Position numbers and translations under genes: made by a program. The notes under the pieces are model-generated. The model had not been told where the DNA came from. It did no database searches and saw only the letters and a program-made list of their open reading frames with translations. From Pseudomonadales bacterium (lineage in GTDB: Bacteria; Pseudomonadota; Gammaproteobacteria; Pseudomonadales; Ketobacteraceae), in assembly GCA_002701845.1 (NCBI GenBank), contig NZXG01000016.1, forward strand, positions 1-64,000: a stretch of 64,000 bases of DNA, in the 5' to 3' direction. This document shows positions 37,433-46,771 of this stretch, piece after piece. Each line of letters begins with the position of its first letter. Position 1 is the first letter of the stretch.

Positions 37433-38463
37433 CTCAGGTTCTGGCAGGCGCCGAGCAAGGGGGTGCCGAAAATTTTTTCGTGCGGCTGGTGAGTGCGCTC
37501 AACGCCCGGCCGGAGCTGGAGATCAAAGCCTTTATCCGCAATCACGAACACCGGTTGCAGGCATTACAGGCCAACGGCGTCACCACCGCAGGTTTCCGCT
37601 TCGGCGGGCGGCTGGACTGGCCGGGACACTGGCAGTACCGCCGGGCACTGAAACAGTTTCAGCCGGACATCGTCATGACCTGGATGGGCCGGGCCAGCGG
37701 CACCACCCCCCACTCCAGGGATTATGCCCTGGTGAACCGGCTGGGCCATTACTACAACCTGAAGTACTACCGCCATGCGGACTACTGGGTGGGCATCAGT
37801 CGGGGTATCTGTCAGCACATGATCGACGGCGGCTTCCCCGCCGAGCGGGTGTTCTACATCCCCAACTTTGCCGACGAAACCCCGGTCACCCCCCTGCCCC
37901 GCACCAGTTTTGCCACCCCGGCGGAGCCGCCATTGATCCTGGCCGCCGGCCGCCTGCATGAGAACAAAGGCTTTGACGTGCTGCTGCACAGCCTGCAACA
38001 GATCCCCGACGCCACCCTGTGGCTGGCGGGCTCGGGTCCGGAGGAAGCGAGTCTGAAAGCTCTGTGCCGGCAACTGGGGCTGGAGCAGCGGGTGCGCTTT
38101 CTGGGCTGGCGTAATGACGTCACCACCCTGATGGCCAGCGTGGATCTGTTTGTCTGCCCCTCCCGCCATGAGGGACTGGGCTCCATCGTGATGGAATCCT
38201 GGGCCCACGGCTGTCCCATCGTGGCCACCGCCTCCCAGGGCCCCGGCGAGGCCATCACCGACGGCGTCAGCGGATTGCTCACTCCCATTGACGACGCCGA
38301 TGCCCTGGCCCGGGCCATTCAACGGGTGCTGGACAGCGAGGAATTACGCCAGTCACTGATCGCCGGCGGCGAGCGGGTTTATCGGGAAGGTTATTGCCGG
38401 GACCATATCGTGGCGGAATATCTGCGACTCTATCAACAGATCGCCAACCAGCGCGCGGCGTGA
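37423..38463 (+). CDS. Family 4 glycosyltransferase, second of two sibling genes
   Basis: A 346-residue GT-B enzyme. Motifs: VLAGAEQGGAENFFVRL, LVNRLGHYYNLKYYRHADY, LAAGRLHENKGFDVLLHSL and CPSRHEGLGSIVMESWAHGCPIV (E-x7-E). It begins at ATG 37423, eight bases after GGAG, and overlaps the sibling gene by 10 bp. It ends the plus-strand core run and faces the ELM1 gene with a 55-bp gap in which I see no clear terminator. Confidence 0.88.
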   Translation: MRVAQVLAGAEQGGAENFFVRLVSALNARPELEIKAFIRNHEHRLQALQANGVTTAGFRFGGRLDWPGHWQYRRALKQFQPDIVMTWMGRASGTTPHSRDYALVNRLGHYYNLKYYRHADYWVGISRGICQHMIDGGFPAERVFYIPNFADETPVTPLPRTSFATPAEPPLILAAGRLHENKGFDVLLHSLQQIPDATLWLAGSGPEEASLKALCRQLGLEQRVRFLGWRNDVTTLMASVDLFVCPSRHEGLGSIVMESWAHGCPIVATASQGPGEAITDGVSGLLTPIDDADALARAIQRVLDSEELRQSLIAGGERVYREGYCRDHIVAEYLRLYQQIANQRAA

Positions 38464-38518
38464 AATTCGCCGGCATTCCCACGCCGCACCGGGTCCGACA
38501 CTCGATTCCCGATCACCT

Positions 38519-39433
38519 TTAGCCCAGATACTCCAACAACCAGCGGGCGCCCCGATCCGCCTCCCACAGGCGTTTTTCCGTGATCGGTAGCGGCTGGCGC
38601 AGATCCCAACCATTAAAATCCTGCAACCAGCCCTCGCCGAGCAATTTATCCATATCCTTCACCACCCGCGACTGCCGCAACCGCGTCATGGCCAGTAACC
38701 CGGTGGGGGCACCGGAGGTCAGACATTCATACACCATGGACACACTGTCCCGGGTCACCCACAGCTGTCCGGTGCGATCCAGTTGCTGCTTGATAAACCC
38801 CCGCGGCGTATCCCGGTGGCTGATCAGTTCCAGATTGGCCAGCCCCAGGGCCTTGAGCGCCGGCAGAAAGCTGTCCGGCGTGCGGCGGGAGTCCGTCAAT
38901 ACCCACTGCACATGCGGCTGCCCCTGACACACCTGCACCACCTGCCCGATAATCTCCCCATCATCCCAGTGGTAGTGCTCGTTGCTGCCGCCAATCAAGA
39001 AAGTACCGGTGGTGTCATTGCGGCCAAAATAGCGGGGCACCACCGGATTCATCACCCCGATGGTGGGCAGCACATTGGCCCGTTGGGGCGGGTTGTCGTG
39101 CAATGGCGTGATGTTGGCATCGAACAGCGCCATGGGAAAGGCCCCCCGCATCAGCAGAATGGTTTTGGCACCAAAGCGGTATTTCAGTTTCAGGATTAAG
39201 GCGTGAGTCCCGGCACCGGCACCGAGAATCCAGTCCGGCGCCGGCAGCTCCGGGCGCACCGGGCGGCGCAGCAACACATCCATCAGACTTAGCTGCAGGT
39301 TCTGAATATTCAGCCAGTGCACATCGAAGGGCGCCAGGGTCTGCAGCCGCTCCACCAACCCTTCCTGCTGGCTGCGGTGACCCGGCTTTTCATCGGTGAC
39401 CACCCACAGCACGCGGGCGGGGGTTTCAGTCAT
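38519..39433 (-). CDS. ELM1/GtrOC1-family putative nucleoside-diphosphate-sugar epimerase-like protein
   Basis: A 304-residue protein of the family named after plant mitochondrial-fission protein ELM1. Features are VLWVVTDEKPGHRSQQEGL at the N-terminus, WILGAGAGTHALILKLK, LIGGSNEHYHWDD and WVTRDSVSMVYECLTSGAPTGLL. The fold is GT-B-like and bacterial members sit in LPS-core regions. Function is not established, and lipid-linked glycosyl transfer is a common guess. It follows ilvE on the minus strand after 39 bp, so it may be the last gene of the glnE-ilvE unit. Confidence 0.82.
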   Translation of the reverse strand: MTETPARVLWVVTDEKPGHRSQQEGLVERLQTLAPFDVHWLNIQNLQLSLMDVLLRRPVRPELPAPDWILGAGAGTHALILKLKYRFGAKTILLMRGAFPMALFDANITPLHDNPPQRANVLPTIGVMNPVVPRYFGRNDTTGTFLIGGSNEHYHWDDGEIIGQVVQVCQGQPHVQWVLTDSRRTPDSFLPALKALGLANLELISHRDTPRGFIKQQLDRTGQLWVTRDSVSMVYECLTSGAPTGLLAMTRLRQSRVVKDMDKLLGEGWLQDFNGWDLRQPLPITEKRLWEADRGARWLLEYLG

Positions 39434-39472
39434 AGCGCGCCATACTGTGCCTTTATGAATGAAGGGTGGAGC

Positions 39473-40393
39473 TCAGACCAGAGTTATCCAGTCGGTATGC
39501 TGTTCCGCGCGGCCCATCACCTGATCAAAATATAGGGTCTGCAGCTGCTCGGTGATAGGTCCCCGTTTGCCGGAACCAATAATGCGACCATCCAGTTGCT
39601 GAATGGGCAGTACCTCCGCGGCGGTGCCGGTGAAAAACGCCTCATCCGCCACATACACCTCATCCCGGGTGATACGCTTTTCAATCACTTCATAGCCCAG
39701 CTCCCGGGCCAGGGTAATCACCGTGGCCCGGGTGATTCCGTCCAGGCAGGAGGTCAACTCGGGGGTGTAGAGTTTGTTGTCGTACACAATAAAGATATTC
39801 TCACCGCTGCCTTCCGCCACATAGCCTTCCGGATCCAGCAGCAGGGCCTCCTCGGCACCGCAGGACAGGGCTTCGTTCAGCGCCAGCATGGAGTTAATGT
39901 AGTTGCCGTTGGCCTTGGCCTTACACATGGTGATGTTCACATGGTGGCGGGTGTAGGAGGAGGTGCGCACCTTGATCCCCAGTTCCTTGGCTTCCGGCGT
40001 CATGTAGGCGGGCCACTCCCAGGCGGCCACGATCATATGCACCTTGAGATTGTGCGCCCGCAGCCCCATGCCCTCGGAGCCGTAGAACACCATGGGCCGC
40101 AGATAGGCGTGGGGCAGATTGTTTTCCCGTACCGCCGCCAGTTGCGCCGCGTTCACCTCGTCCTTGGAGAAGGGAATTTTCATATTCATGATGTGGGCGG
40201 AACGGAACAGACGATCGGTATGCTCGTGGAGACGGAAAATGCCCGGGCCGTTGACGGTTTCGTATGCGCGCACACCCTCAAACACACCCATGCCATAGTG
40301 CAGGGTATGGGTCAGCACGTGGACCCGCGCATCGCGCCAGGGTACCATTTCTCCGTCAAACCAGATAAGACCGTCGCGGTCGGCCATGGACAT
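39473..40393 (-). CDS. ilvE: Branched-chain amino acid aminotransferase (IlvE)
   Basis: A 306-residue fold-type IV PLP enzyme acting in leucine, isoleucine and valine synthesis. LHYGMGVFEGVRAY, the CKAKANGNYINSMLA segment with the catalytic lysine, and EGYVAEGSGENIF are diagnostic. The ATG at 40393 is preceded by AGGAG at eight bases. It lies downstream of glnE, as I recall from Pseudomonas (ilvE-glnE adjacency). Confidence 0.96.
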   Translation of the reverse strand: MSMADRDGLIWFDGEMVPWRDARVHVLTHTLHYGMGVFEGVRAYETVNGPGIFRLHEHTDRLFRSAHIMNMKIPFSKDEVNAAQLAAVRENNLPHAYLRPMVFYGSEGMGLRAHNLKVHMIVAAWEWPAYMTPEAKELGIKVRTSSYTRHHVNITMCKAKANGNYINSMLALNEALSCGAEEALLLDPEGYVAEGSGENIFIVYDNKLYTPELTSCLDGITRATVITLARELGYEVIEKRITRDEVYVADEAFFTGTAAEVLPIQQLDGRIIGSGKRGPITEQLQTLYFDQVMGRAEQHTDWITLV

Positions 40394-40498
40394 GATCTAC
40401 TTCTCCTATCGAGCAGTGTAACAATTTGCGCTGTGTCACCATCGGATGCGCCGGCAGCCCACAGCAGGCGCGGCTCCGGGACCCGCAACTATAGCATA

Positions 40499-43447
40499 TT
40501 AAGTAAAGGTTTTACGCCAGATTTCACGCACCTGGCGGCGCTGCTGTTGAAACTGGTCGGCACTCACGTGCTTGCCCGCGTTCTGCAGCGCCAGGGTATG
40601 GGTCTGCCCGCGATACAAAAGATACGCTTCCTGCAGCGCCGCCACCGCCTCCGGTGGCAACAGCGCTTCATCCCGCACGGTATCAAGAATGCGCATATTG
40701 TCCGTGTAGGTGGCCATGGTGGGCTTTTCCGCTGCCCAGCGCAGCACCAGATACTGAGTCAGAAATTCGATATCCACCATGCCCCCGGGATCCTGCTTCA
40801 GGTCGAACCGGTGTTCGGCGGTCATATGCTCCGGGTTCAGTTCCAGCTCTTTATAGCTGCTGAGGTGCCCCAGCATCTTTTCCCGCATGGCCACCACTTC
40901 CTGCTTCAAAGTGGCTTCATCCCGGGGCCGGGCCAACACGGCTTCCCGGACCTGGGCAAAGCGCTCCGCCAGTTGCGGGCAGCCGGCCACCACCCGGGCC
41001 CGCACCAGGGCCTGATGCTCCCAGTTCCAGGCCTTGTCCTGCTGGTAATCCGCAAACGCCATGAGGGTACTCACCAGCAGCCCGGAATTGCCGGAGGGGC
41101 GCAGCCGCATGTCCGCCTCATACAGCTCGCCGGAGGCCATTTTGCTGGTGAGGATATGAATAATGCGCTGCCCCAGGCGGGCGAAGAACACACTGTTGTC
41201 GATGCTCTTGTCGCCATCGGTGGCGCCACTGGTGGCGGCATCGTGGATAAACACCAGATCCAGATCGGAGCTGTAACTGAGTTCGATGCCCCCCAGCTTA
41301 CCGTAGCCGACGATAATGAAATCCAGCTCACAGGAGCTACCGTCCTGGCGTTGGGGCCGACCGTATTTGGCCACCATCTGGTGCCAGGCCAGTTCCAGCA
41401 CCGCCTGCAGCAGGGTTTCCCCCAGCCAGGTCAGGTAATCGCTTACCTTCATCAATGGCAGGGTACCGGCGATCTCGGACGCCGCCACCCGCAGCACGTG
41501 GCTGTGCTTGAACTGACGCAGCGCGTCCATCTGCCGCTCCAGATCGTCCTCCGGAATCCGCAACAGAATTTGCCGCAATTCGTTTTGCAGGGTGGCCACG
41601 TCCAGGGGGTTCAGCAGGCTGGCCTCGTTCAACAGGGTATCCAGCAGCATGGGATGGCGGGCGATGGTCTCCGCCACCCAGGGGCTGGCGCCGCAGAGCA
41701 ATGCCAGGCGCTCCAGGGCCTTGGGGTTCTCCACCAGCAGGGCAATATAGGCGGAACGCCGGATAATGGCTTCCACCAGCGGCAGCACCCGCCGCAGGGT
41801 CAGATCCGGATCCGGCTGCTGGGCACTGGCGTTGAGCAGCAGAGGCATCAGCTTGTCCAGCCGCTCCCGGCCCACCGCCTGCAGATGCAGTACATCGCGG
41901 CTGGTTTTCAGTTCATGCAGCAGATGCCAGGAAGTCTCCGCATTGTCGAACCCCAGTGCTTCCAGATCCTGCCGGCCCTCTTCCGAATCGCTGTCACTGA
42001 GCCAGAGGGCCACCGCCTGATCCTCAACGGACACCTCGTCCTGATCCTCCGGCGCGGCGATCAGGGCGTCAAAATGGGTGCGGACGCGACCGCGCACGGA
42101 CTTCAACTCGGCGTAAAACGTTGCCCAGTCCGCATACCCCAGGCCCACGGCGATGCGGGCCTGTTGCTCTGCATCCCCGGGCAGCGACTGGGTCTGGCGA
42201 TCCTGCAACGCCTGCAACCGGTGTTCAACGTTGCGCAGGAATACGTAGTCGTCGCACAGGGAACTCACCACCGGCTCCGGCAGCAGGCCCAGATCGCGAA
42301 TCACTCCCATCACCTGCAGCAGATTACGTTGCTGCAGTTCCACATCCTGCCCCCCGCGGATTAACTGAAACACCTGGGCAATAAATTCCACCTCACGGAT
42401 ACCACCGGCGCCGGTTTTGACATTGTCTTCATTGCCCCGCCGCAGCACCTCCTGATTGATCAGTTTTTTCAGCTCCCGCAGGGAGTCGATCACGCCGAAA
42501 TCCACGTAGCGGCGGTAAACGAAGGGCTTAAGCCGTTGCAGCAGACGCTCGCCATCGCCGTTGTCGCTACCGATGGCCCGGGCCTTGATCATGGCGTAAC
42601 GTTCCCATTCCCGGCCCTGTTCCTCGTAATAGCTTTCCATGGCGCGAAAATTCAAAGCCAGGGCGCCGCTGGCCCCATAGGGCCGCAATCGCATGTCCAC
42701 CCGGAACACAAAGCCGTCGGCGGTCTGTTCATCCAGGGCCTTGATCAGGCGCTGGCCCAGGCGGGTGAAAAAGTCCCGGTGCGCCAGCGCCTTGCGACCA
42801 CCGCGGGTCTCCCCCTCACCGGCATAGGCAAACATCAGATCAATATCCGACGACAGGTTCAGCTCCCGGGCCCCCAGTTTGCCCATTCCCAGCACCACCA
42901 AAGGCATGGTTTGCTCGGACTTGGGGTAATAGGGCAACCCGAACTGGGGCTCCATCCAGGCATAGATTTTTTCCAGCGCCAGATCGATGCAGGTGTCCGC
43001 CAGCTCGCTCAGCTCCCGCACCGTCTGCTGAAAGCTGGCCAGCCGGTTACAGTCACGCCAGATCAGCCGCACCATTTCCCGCCGCCGGAACCGCCGCAGC
43101 GCACGACCCAGGGTGGCATCGTCCGCCACCGCCTCCAGCTCCGGCCGCAGCCGTTGCGCCATGGCACCGGGGCTGTATTCCCGCTGCAGATCGCCGCTTT
43201 GCAGCAGCGTCACCAGCCACTGCGGGTGCCGTACCCATTGATCGGTGACAAAATCACTGCACAGCAGGCAGGTTTGCAACTGCTGCTGCAGTTGGGATTC
43301 CAGGCCCAGCAGTGGGTCCAGCAAATCCGCCTCCCTCAGGGCTTCTTCCAGCCGCTCCAGGGACTGACTCAATGCCGGCCGCACGGACTCGGGAAAGCGC
43401 TCATCGGGAAGGTGATCAGAGCTAAATAACGTCATAGGAGAACCCAT
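40499..43447 (-). CDS. glnE: Bifunctional glutamine-synthetase adenylyltransferase/deadenylase (GlnE)
   Basis: A 982-residue cytoplasmic enzyme with two nucleotidyltransferase domains. The deadenylylase is near the N-terminus (GKLGARELNLSSDIDLMFAY) and the adenylylase near residue 690 (YGKLGGIELSYSSDLDLVFIHD). Each is followed by a GlnD-PII-uridylyltransferase-type helical domain. It switches glutamine synthetase activity in response to PII. The length is normal. No strong Shine-Dalgarno precedes ATG 43447, and a second ATG lies 12 bases later. The polytopic membrane gene lies 128 bp upstream on the same strand. Confidence 0.96.
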   Translation of the reverse strand: MGSPMTLFSSDHLPDERFPESVRPALSQSLERLEEALREADLLDPLLGLESQLQQQLQTCLLCSDFVTDQWVRHPQWLVTLLQSGDLQREYSPGAMAQRLRPELEAVADDATLGRALRRFRRREMVRLIWRDCNRLASFQQTVRELSELADTCIDLALEKIYAWMEPQFGLPYYPKSEQTMPLVVLGMGKLGARELNLSSDIDLMFAYAGEGETRGGRKALAHRDFFTRLGQRLIKALDEQTADGFVFRVDMRLRPYGASGALALNFRAMESYYEEQGREWERYAMIKARAIGSDNGDGERLLQRLKPFVYRRYVDFGVIDSLRELKKLINQEVLRRGNEDNVKTGAGGIREVEFIAQVFQLIRGGQDVELQQRNLLQVMGVIRDLGLLPEPVVSSLCDDYVFLRNVEHRLQALQDRQTQSLPGDAEQQARIAVGLGYADWATFYAELKSVRGRVRTHFDALIAAPEDQDEVSVEDQAVALWLSDSDSEEGRQDLEALGFDNAETSWHLLHELKTSRDVLHLQAVGRERLDKLMPLLLNASAQQPDPDLTLRRVLPLVEAIIRRSAYIALLVENPKALERLALLCGASPWVAETIARHPMLLDTLLNEASLLNPLDVATLQNELRQILLRIPEDDLERQMDALRQFKHSHVLRVAASEIAGTLPLMKVSDYLTWLGETLLQAVLELAWHQMVAKYGRPQRQDGSSCELDFIIVGYGKLGGIELSYSSDLDLVFIHDAATSGATDGDKSIDNSVFFARLGQRIIHILTSKMASGELYEADMRLRPSGNSGLLVSTLMAFADYQQDKAWNWEHQALVRARVVAGCPQLAERFAQVREAVLARPRDEATLKQEVVAMREKMLGHLSSYKELELNPEHMTAEHRFDLKQDPGGMVDIEFLTQYLVLRWAAEKPTMATYTDNMRILDTVRDEALLPPEAVAALQEAYLLYRGQTHTLALQNAGKHVSADQFQQQRRQVREIWRKTFT

Positions 43448-43575
43448 TTTGCATCAGGGAATCGTGCCAGAAAGTCGTTCTGCCCGTCCATTGCGTGCGC
43501 CCCGACCTGTTCCGCAAGCAACCTACGCCGGCCCCGGCGCCGATGCAACCGGAATTGCCACCAGCGGGACCGTGG

Positions 43576-45330
43576 TCAGGGACCGGCGCAGTGCTGTGAG
43601 TCCAGGCGCAGCTCGATGGAAGTGCCCGGCGGCGGTAACACGCAGACCGCCACCTTGCCACTGTGCCAGTGATAGAAGGCGTAGCGGTCGCTGTGGAGGG
43701 GGGCATCGAATTGGAATCGGGCCCGTACCGGCGCCCCCTGCTCCGTGGCCAGCACCGTGATCACCAACCCGGACAGCCGCACCTGATCGCCCACCGCAAA
43801 CGGCGCCTGGGGGCCCCGCAACACCCCTTCCTGTACCGCATCATACAGGCCAGTGGCGGCACTCAATTCCAGACTGTGTTCGTCGATGACCGTCAACTGC
43901 AGAGGTTTCATGCCGGACGCCAGCAGCCAGGTCTGGGCGGTCACCGGCAATCCATAATAGGCCCGCACACCATTGATATAGCCACCGGCGCTGGACAGAG
44001 GGGGGTTGATCAACACCGGTGTGGTCCCCGCCGGCAGTGCCTCCAGCTGCCAGTTGCGGGCACCGCTGTTGAGGTAGGTGTCCCCCAGCAGGCGCATGGA
44101 GACCACCTCCAGGGGCAGCAGCAAAGCCGACATCCCCAGGTGCAAGAACAGTAGCAGTCCCAGCATGGGTGCCACCAGAAAACGGGGCATCAACCCCCGG
44201 GCCAGTTCTCCCTGGCGCCAGGCTGCCAGCAGCAAACCCAGAAACCCGGCGGCTCCCAGGCTGGCGGCAATCAGCAACCGGCTGTGCGGCACGGTACTGG
44301 CCACAGGCACTAAACACAACAGGGCGCCGGTGAGCCAGAACCGGGCCCGGGCATCCCGCCGCAGCAGGGGCCGGGCCACCGCCAGCAACAGCAGGAACAA
44401 CCCCAGGTAAACCCAGCGTCGCGCCGCCGGCAGACCGGAGCCCAGCTCCGGCGGCACCACCCAGAATAATCCCCCCAACAGATCCGCGCCCCGACCGGCA
44501 AAAGTCTGCAGAAACAGCAGCGGGTTCTGCAGCGGATCCAGATAGTGACCGGAGCCACTGGCGCCGTAACCCAACAGCGCCCGCATGCCCAGCCAGGCAA
44601 CACCAATCACCAGGTAAGGGCCCAACGACATCAGGCGCTCCCAAAGCGACCCCCGCTCCAGCCACAGGGCGTATGCCACCAGATAAGCGCCGGTGCTGAC
44701 CGCCATCTCGCCACAGAGCAGCCCCGCAGCGAAACAGAGGCCGGCGCTGAAATTCAATACACCCCGATCCCCCTGGCGCCAGCGGTGGTGGGCCAGCAGG
44801 GTCAACACCAGAAACAGGGTGGCCAGCACCGCATTGCGATTGGCCAGCCAGCCGGCGGGAACACCGTGGGTGTAGGAGACAACGAACAGAAACAGGGCCC
44901 AGACCCAGGCGGCGCTGTCCCCCTGCAACCGGCGCAACAGGTGGGCGCTCAAGCCCAGCAACAGCAGCAGATACACCAGGCTGTGCAGATGCATCAGCCA
45001 GGGTTGCCGGGGCCACAGACCATAATCCAGGATATGGGTTAATTCCGTGATGGGGCGCCAGAAGGCGTACTCCACCTGGGGATAGGTCCACCAGGGCAGC
45101 AGCCCCAGATTCACCAGGTCGGAAACCCGGTTGGGATCCCCATCCACGAAACTGAACAGGCCGTAGGGGCTACCCGGGCTTTGGGTTTGCAACACCGGGC
45201 TGTGCTGGGTCACCAGCCCCCAATGAAAATAATCGTCCAGCTGCAGGCCCACCCACAGGGCCGGCAGGGTCAGTACCAGGCCCAGGACCAGCGCCGCCCA
45301 CACTCTTTTATCCGCCCGTACCGCCGTCAT
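43576..45330 (-). CDS. Polytopic inner-membrane protein of unknown function
   Basis: A 584-residue protein with roughly a dozen hydrophobic helices between residues 10 and 405 and a 180-residue soluble C-terminal domain (from about NSGARNWQLEALPAG). The N-terminal loop after the first helix has Q-L-D-D-Y-F, an acidic pair in the position where GT-C glycosyltransferases have their metal site, and WRPITELTHILDYGLW follows. That would fit a sugar or lipid-linked transferase, but I cannot assign a family. The start lies one base after the acyltransferase-3 stop, so the two are co-transcribed. Confidence 0.7.
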   Translation of the reverse strand: MTAVRADKRVWAALVLGLVLTLPALWVGLQLDDYFHWGLVTQHSPVLQTQSPGSPYGLFSFVDGDPNRVSDLVNLGLLPWWTYPQVEYAFWRPITELTHILDYGLWPRQPWLMHLHSLVYLLLLLGLSAHLLRRLQGDSAAWVWALFLFVVSYTHGVPAGWLANRNAVLATLFLVLTLLAHHRWRQGDRGVLNFSAGLCFAAGLLCGEMAVSTGAYLVAYALWLERGSLWERLMSLGPYLVIGVAWLGMRALLGYGASGSGHYLDPLQNPLLFLQTFAGRGADLLGGLFWVVPPELGSGLPAARRWVYLGLFLLLLAVARPLLRRDARARFWLTGALLCLVPVASTVPHSRLLIAASLGAAGFLGLLLAAWRQGELARGLMPRFLVAPMLGLLLFLHLGMSALLLPLEVVSMRLLGDTYLNSGARNWQLEALPAGTTPVLINPPLSSAGGYINGVRAYYGLPVTAQTWLLASGMKPLQLTVIDEHSLELSAATGLYDAVQEGVLRGPQAPFAVGDQVRLSGLVITVLATEQGAPVRARFQFDAPLHSDRYAFYHWHSGKVAVCVLPPPGTSIELRLDSQHCAGP

Positions 45331-45331
45331 A

Positions 45332-46591
45332 TCACTTCCGCAGATTCATAATGGGCCGCTCCACCAGCATGTAAATCAGGAACGCCCCCAAAACCGTGGC
45401 CACAGTGGAATAAAGACAAAGCAGGCTCATGGCCTCCCAGTGGCTGTAGTCATAGCGCTCCGGATACTTGGTCATGGCGTTCACGCCCATCTGCACCGCC
45501 AGCACAATGGGGAATACATGCAACAGGTACATGGAGTAGGAGAGCTGAGCCAGGGGATACCAGATACGATTGCCGAATATCAGATTCAACACCCGGCTCA
45601 GGTAGCTGCGCTCCAGGCATACCAGCGCCACGTAGGCCACCGCGCCACAGAACAGGTTGCGGCTGACAGTCTGGTACAGCACGCTGAACGCCGTCATATC
45701 ATCAAAACTGCGGCTTAACACCGGCAGCCAGAGAAACAAGATAATCAGACCAAAGCTCACCAGCTCCAGCACCTTGCCCCAACCGGAATTCAGAAAACGC
45801 CGCAGTGCGGCCTCGTGATGGAAATAGTAAAAAGCGGCGATACAGCCACAGAGCAGGGAACCGAAGCGGGTGTACAGATTATCGTAGAGCACCGAAAAAT
45901 GATAAGCATGGGCCTCGGGGCTCATCACCAGCTCGCTGCCGTTGGTGGTGAGAATGCGCTGATCAGTGATGATGATCAGGAACCGCACCAGGAATGAGGC
46001 TAGTAGCAACAGCCAAAGCCCCAGCAAGGGCCGCTTCAGATACTGCACCAACAACATCAGAATCAATGGATACAGCAGATAGAACTGCTCTTCAATGGCC
46101 AGGGACCAGGACCAGTTCATGGCCTGCTCCTCATAGGGCAGGAAATTATTGATATAGAGGATATTGGCCCAGATATTATCGACGTTGGGCAGATTAAGCA
46201 GGGCATAAAGCCCCAGCACCAGCCAATAGGCCGGACTCAGTCGCAACAGGCGGCGATAATAGAAATTACCAAAATGAATGCGCCGGTCCTGATCCAGCTG
46301 CCGCAGCAGGATGCCGGTGATCAGAAACCCGCTGATAACAAAGAAAACATCCACGCCTTTATCGCTGTTCCAGATCCAGGCGGACCAGGTACTGGCCTCC
46401 ACCATGTCGATCAGCTCGATATCCGGGTGAAAGGTGCAATAGATGGTAAAGGTATGAAACACCAGCACCATCAGCATGGACAGGGCCCGAAAGCCATCCA
46501 ACACCTTGAAATTGGAGGGCGGACGCACAAACAGGTGCTTGATATTGCGTACCGGTGAAAACGCCGACAACAGGGAACTCATTGCGCTCAC
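45332..46591 (-). CDS. Acyltransferase-3 family membrane O-acyltransferase
   Basis: A 419-residue protein of the OafA/YrhL type. An N-terminal RALSMLMVLVFHTF helix carries the catalytic histidine. GVDVFFVISGFLITGILLRQL, FYYRRLLRLSPAYWLVLGL and the conserved WSLAIEEQFYLLYPL segment follow, then further helices. It would acetylate or acylate a surface sugar from the periplasmic side. No SGNH domain is attached. It is adjacent to a polytopic membrane protein and not inside the O-antigen cluster, so its substrate is uncertain. Confidence 0.88.
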   Translation of the reverse strand: MSAMSSLLSAFSPVRNIKHLFVRPPSNFKVLDGFRALSMLMVLVFHTFTIYCTFHPDIELIDMVEASTWSAWIWNSDKGVDVFFVISGFLITGILLRQLDQDRRIHFGNFYYRRLLRLSPAYWLVLGLYALLNLPNVDNIWANILYINNFLPYEEQAMNWSWSLAIEEQFYLLYPLILMLLVQYLKRPLLGLWLLLLASFLVRFLIIITDQRILTTNGSELVMSPEAHAYHFSVLYDNLYTRFGSLLCGCIAAFYYFHHEAALRRFLNSGWGKVLELVSFGLIILFLWLPVLSRSFDDMTAFSVLYQTVSRNLFCGAVAYVALVCLERSYLSRVLNLIFGNRIWYPLAQLSYSMYLLHVFPIVLAVQMGVNAMTKYPERYDYSHWEAMSLLCLYSTVATVLGAFLIYMLVERPIMNLRK

Positions 46592-46771
46592 TTCTTATTG
46601 TTATGGTCACCGCCGGCGTCAGCCCGGGCCCCTCGGCTGAGTTTTCAAATCCAGGCACACAACTGGCGGAATGCCGCATTCTAGCAACCGAATGCCCGCA
46701 AAGGGAGACTTGACCCGGTTTTTAGCGGAGCCCGGCCGACAAAGGGCGGATTGCTTCAGAAATCAGCGTGG

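Noticed and set aside
39596-42364. 922-codon plus-strand open frame opposite ilvE and glnE
   Set aside because: It is a His/Gln-rich antisense shadow of two unmistakable conserved genes in GC-rich DNA. No motif and no ribosome site.
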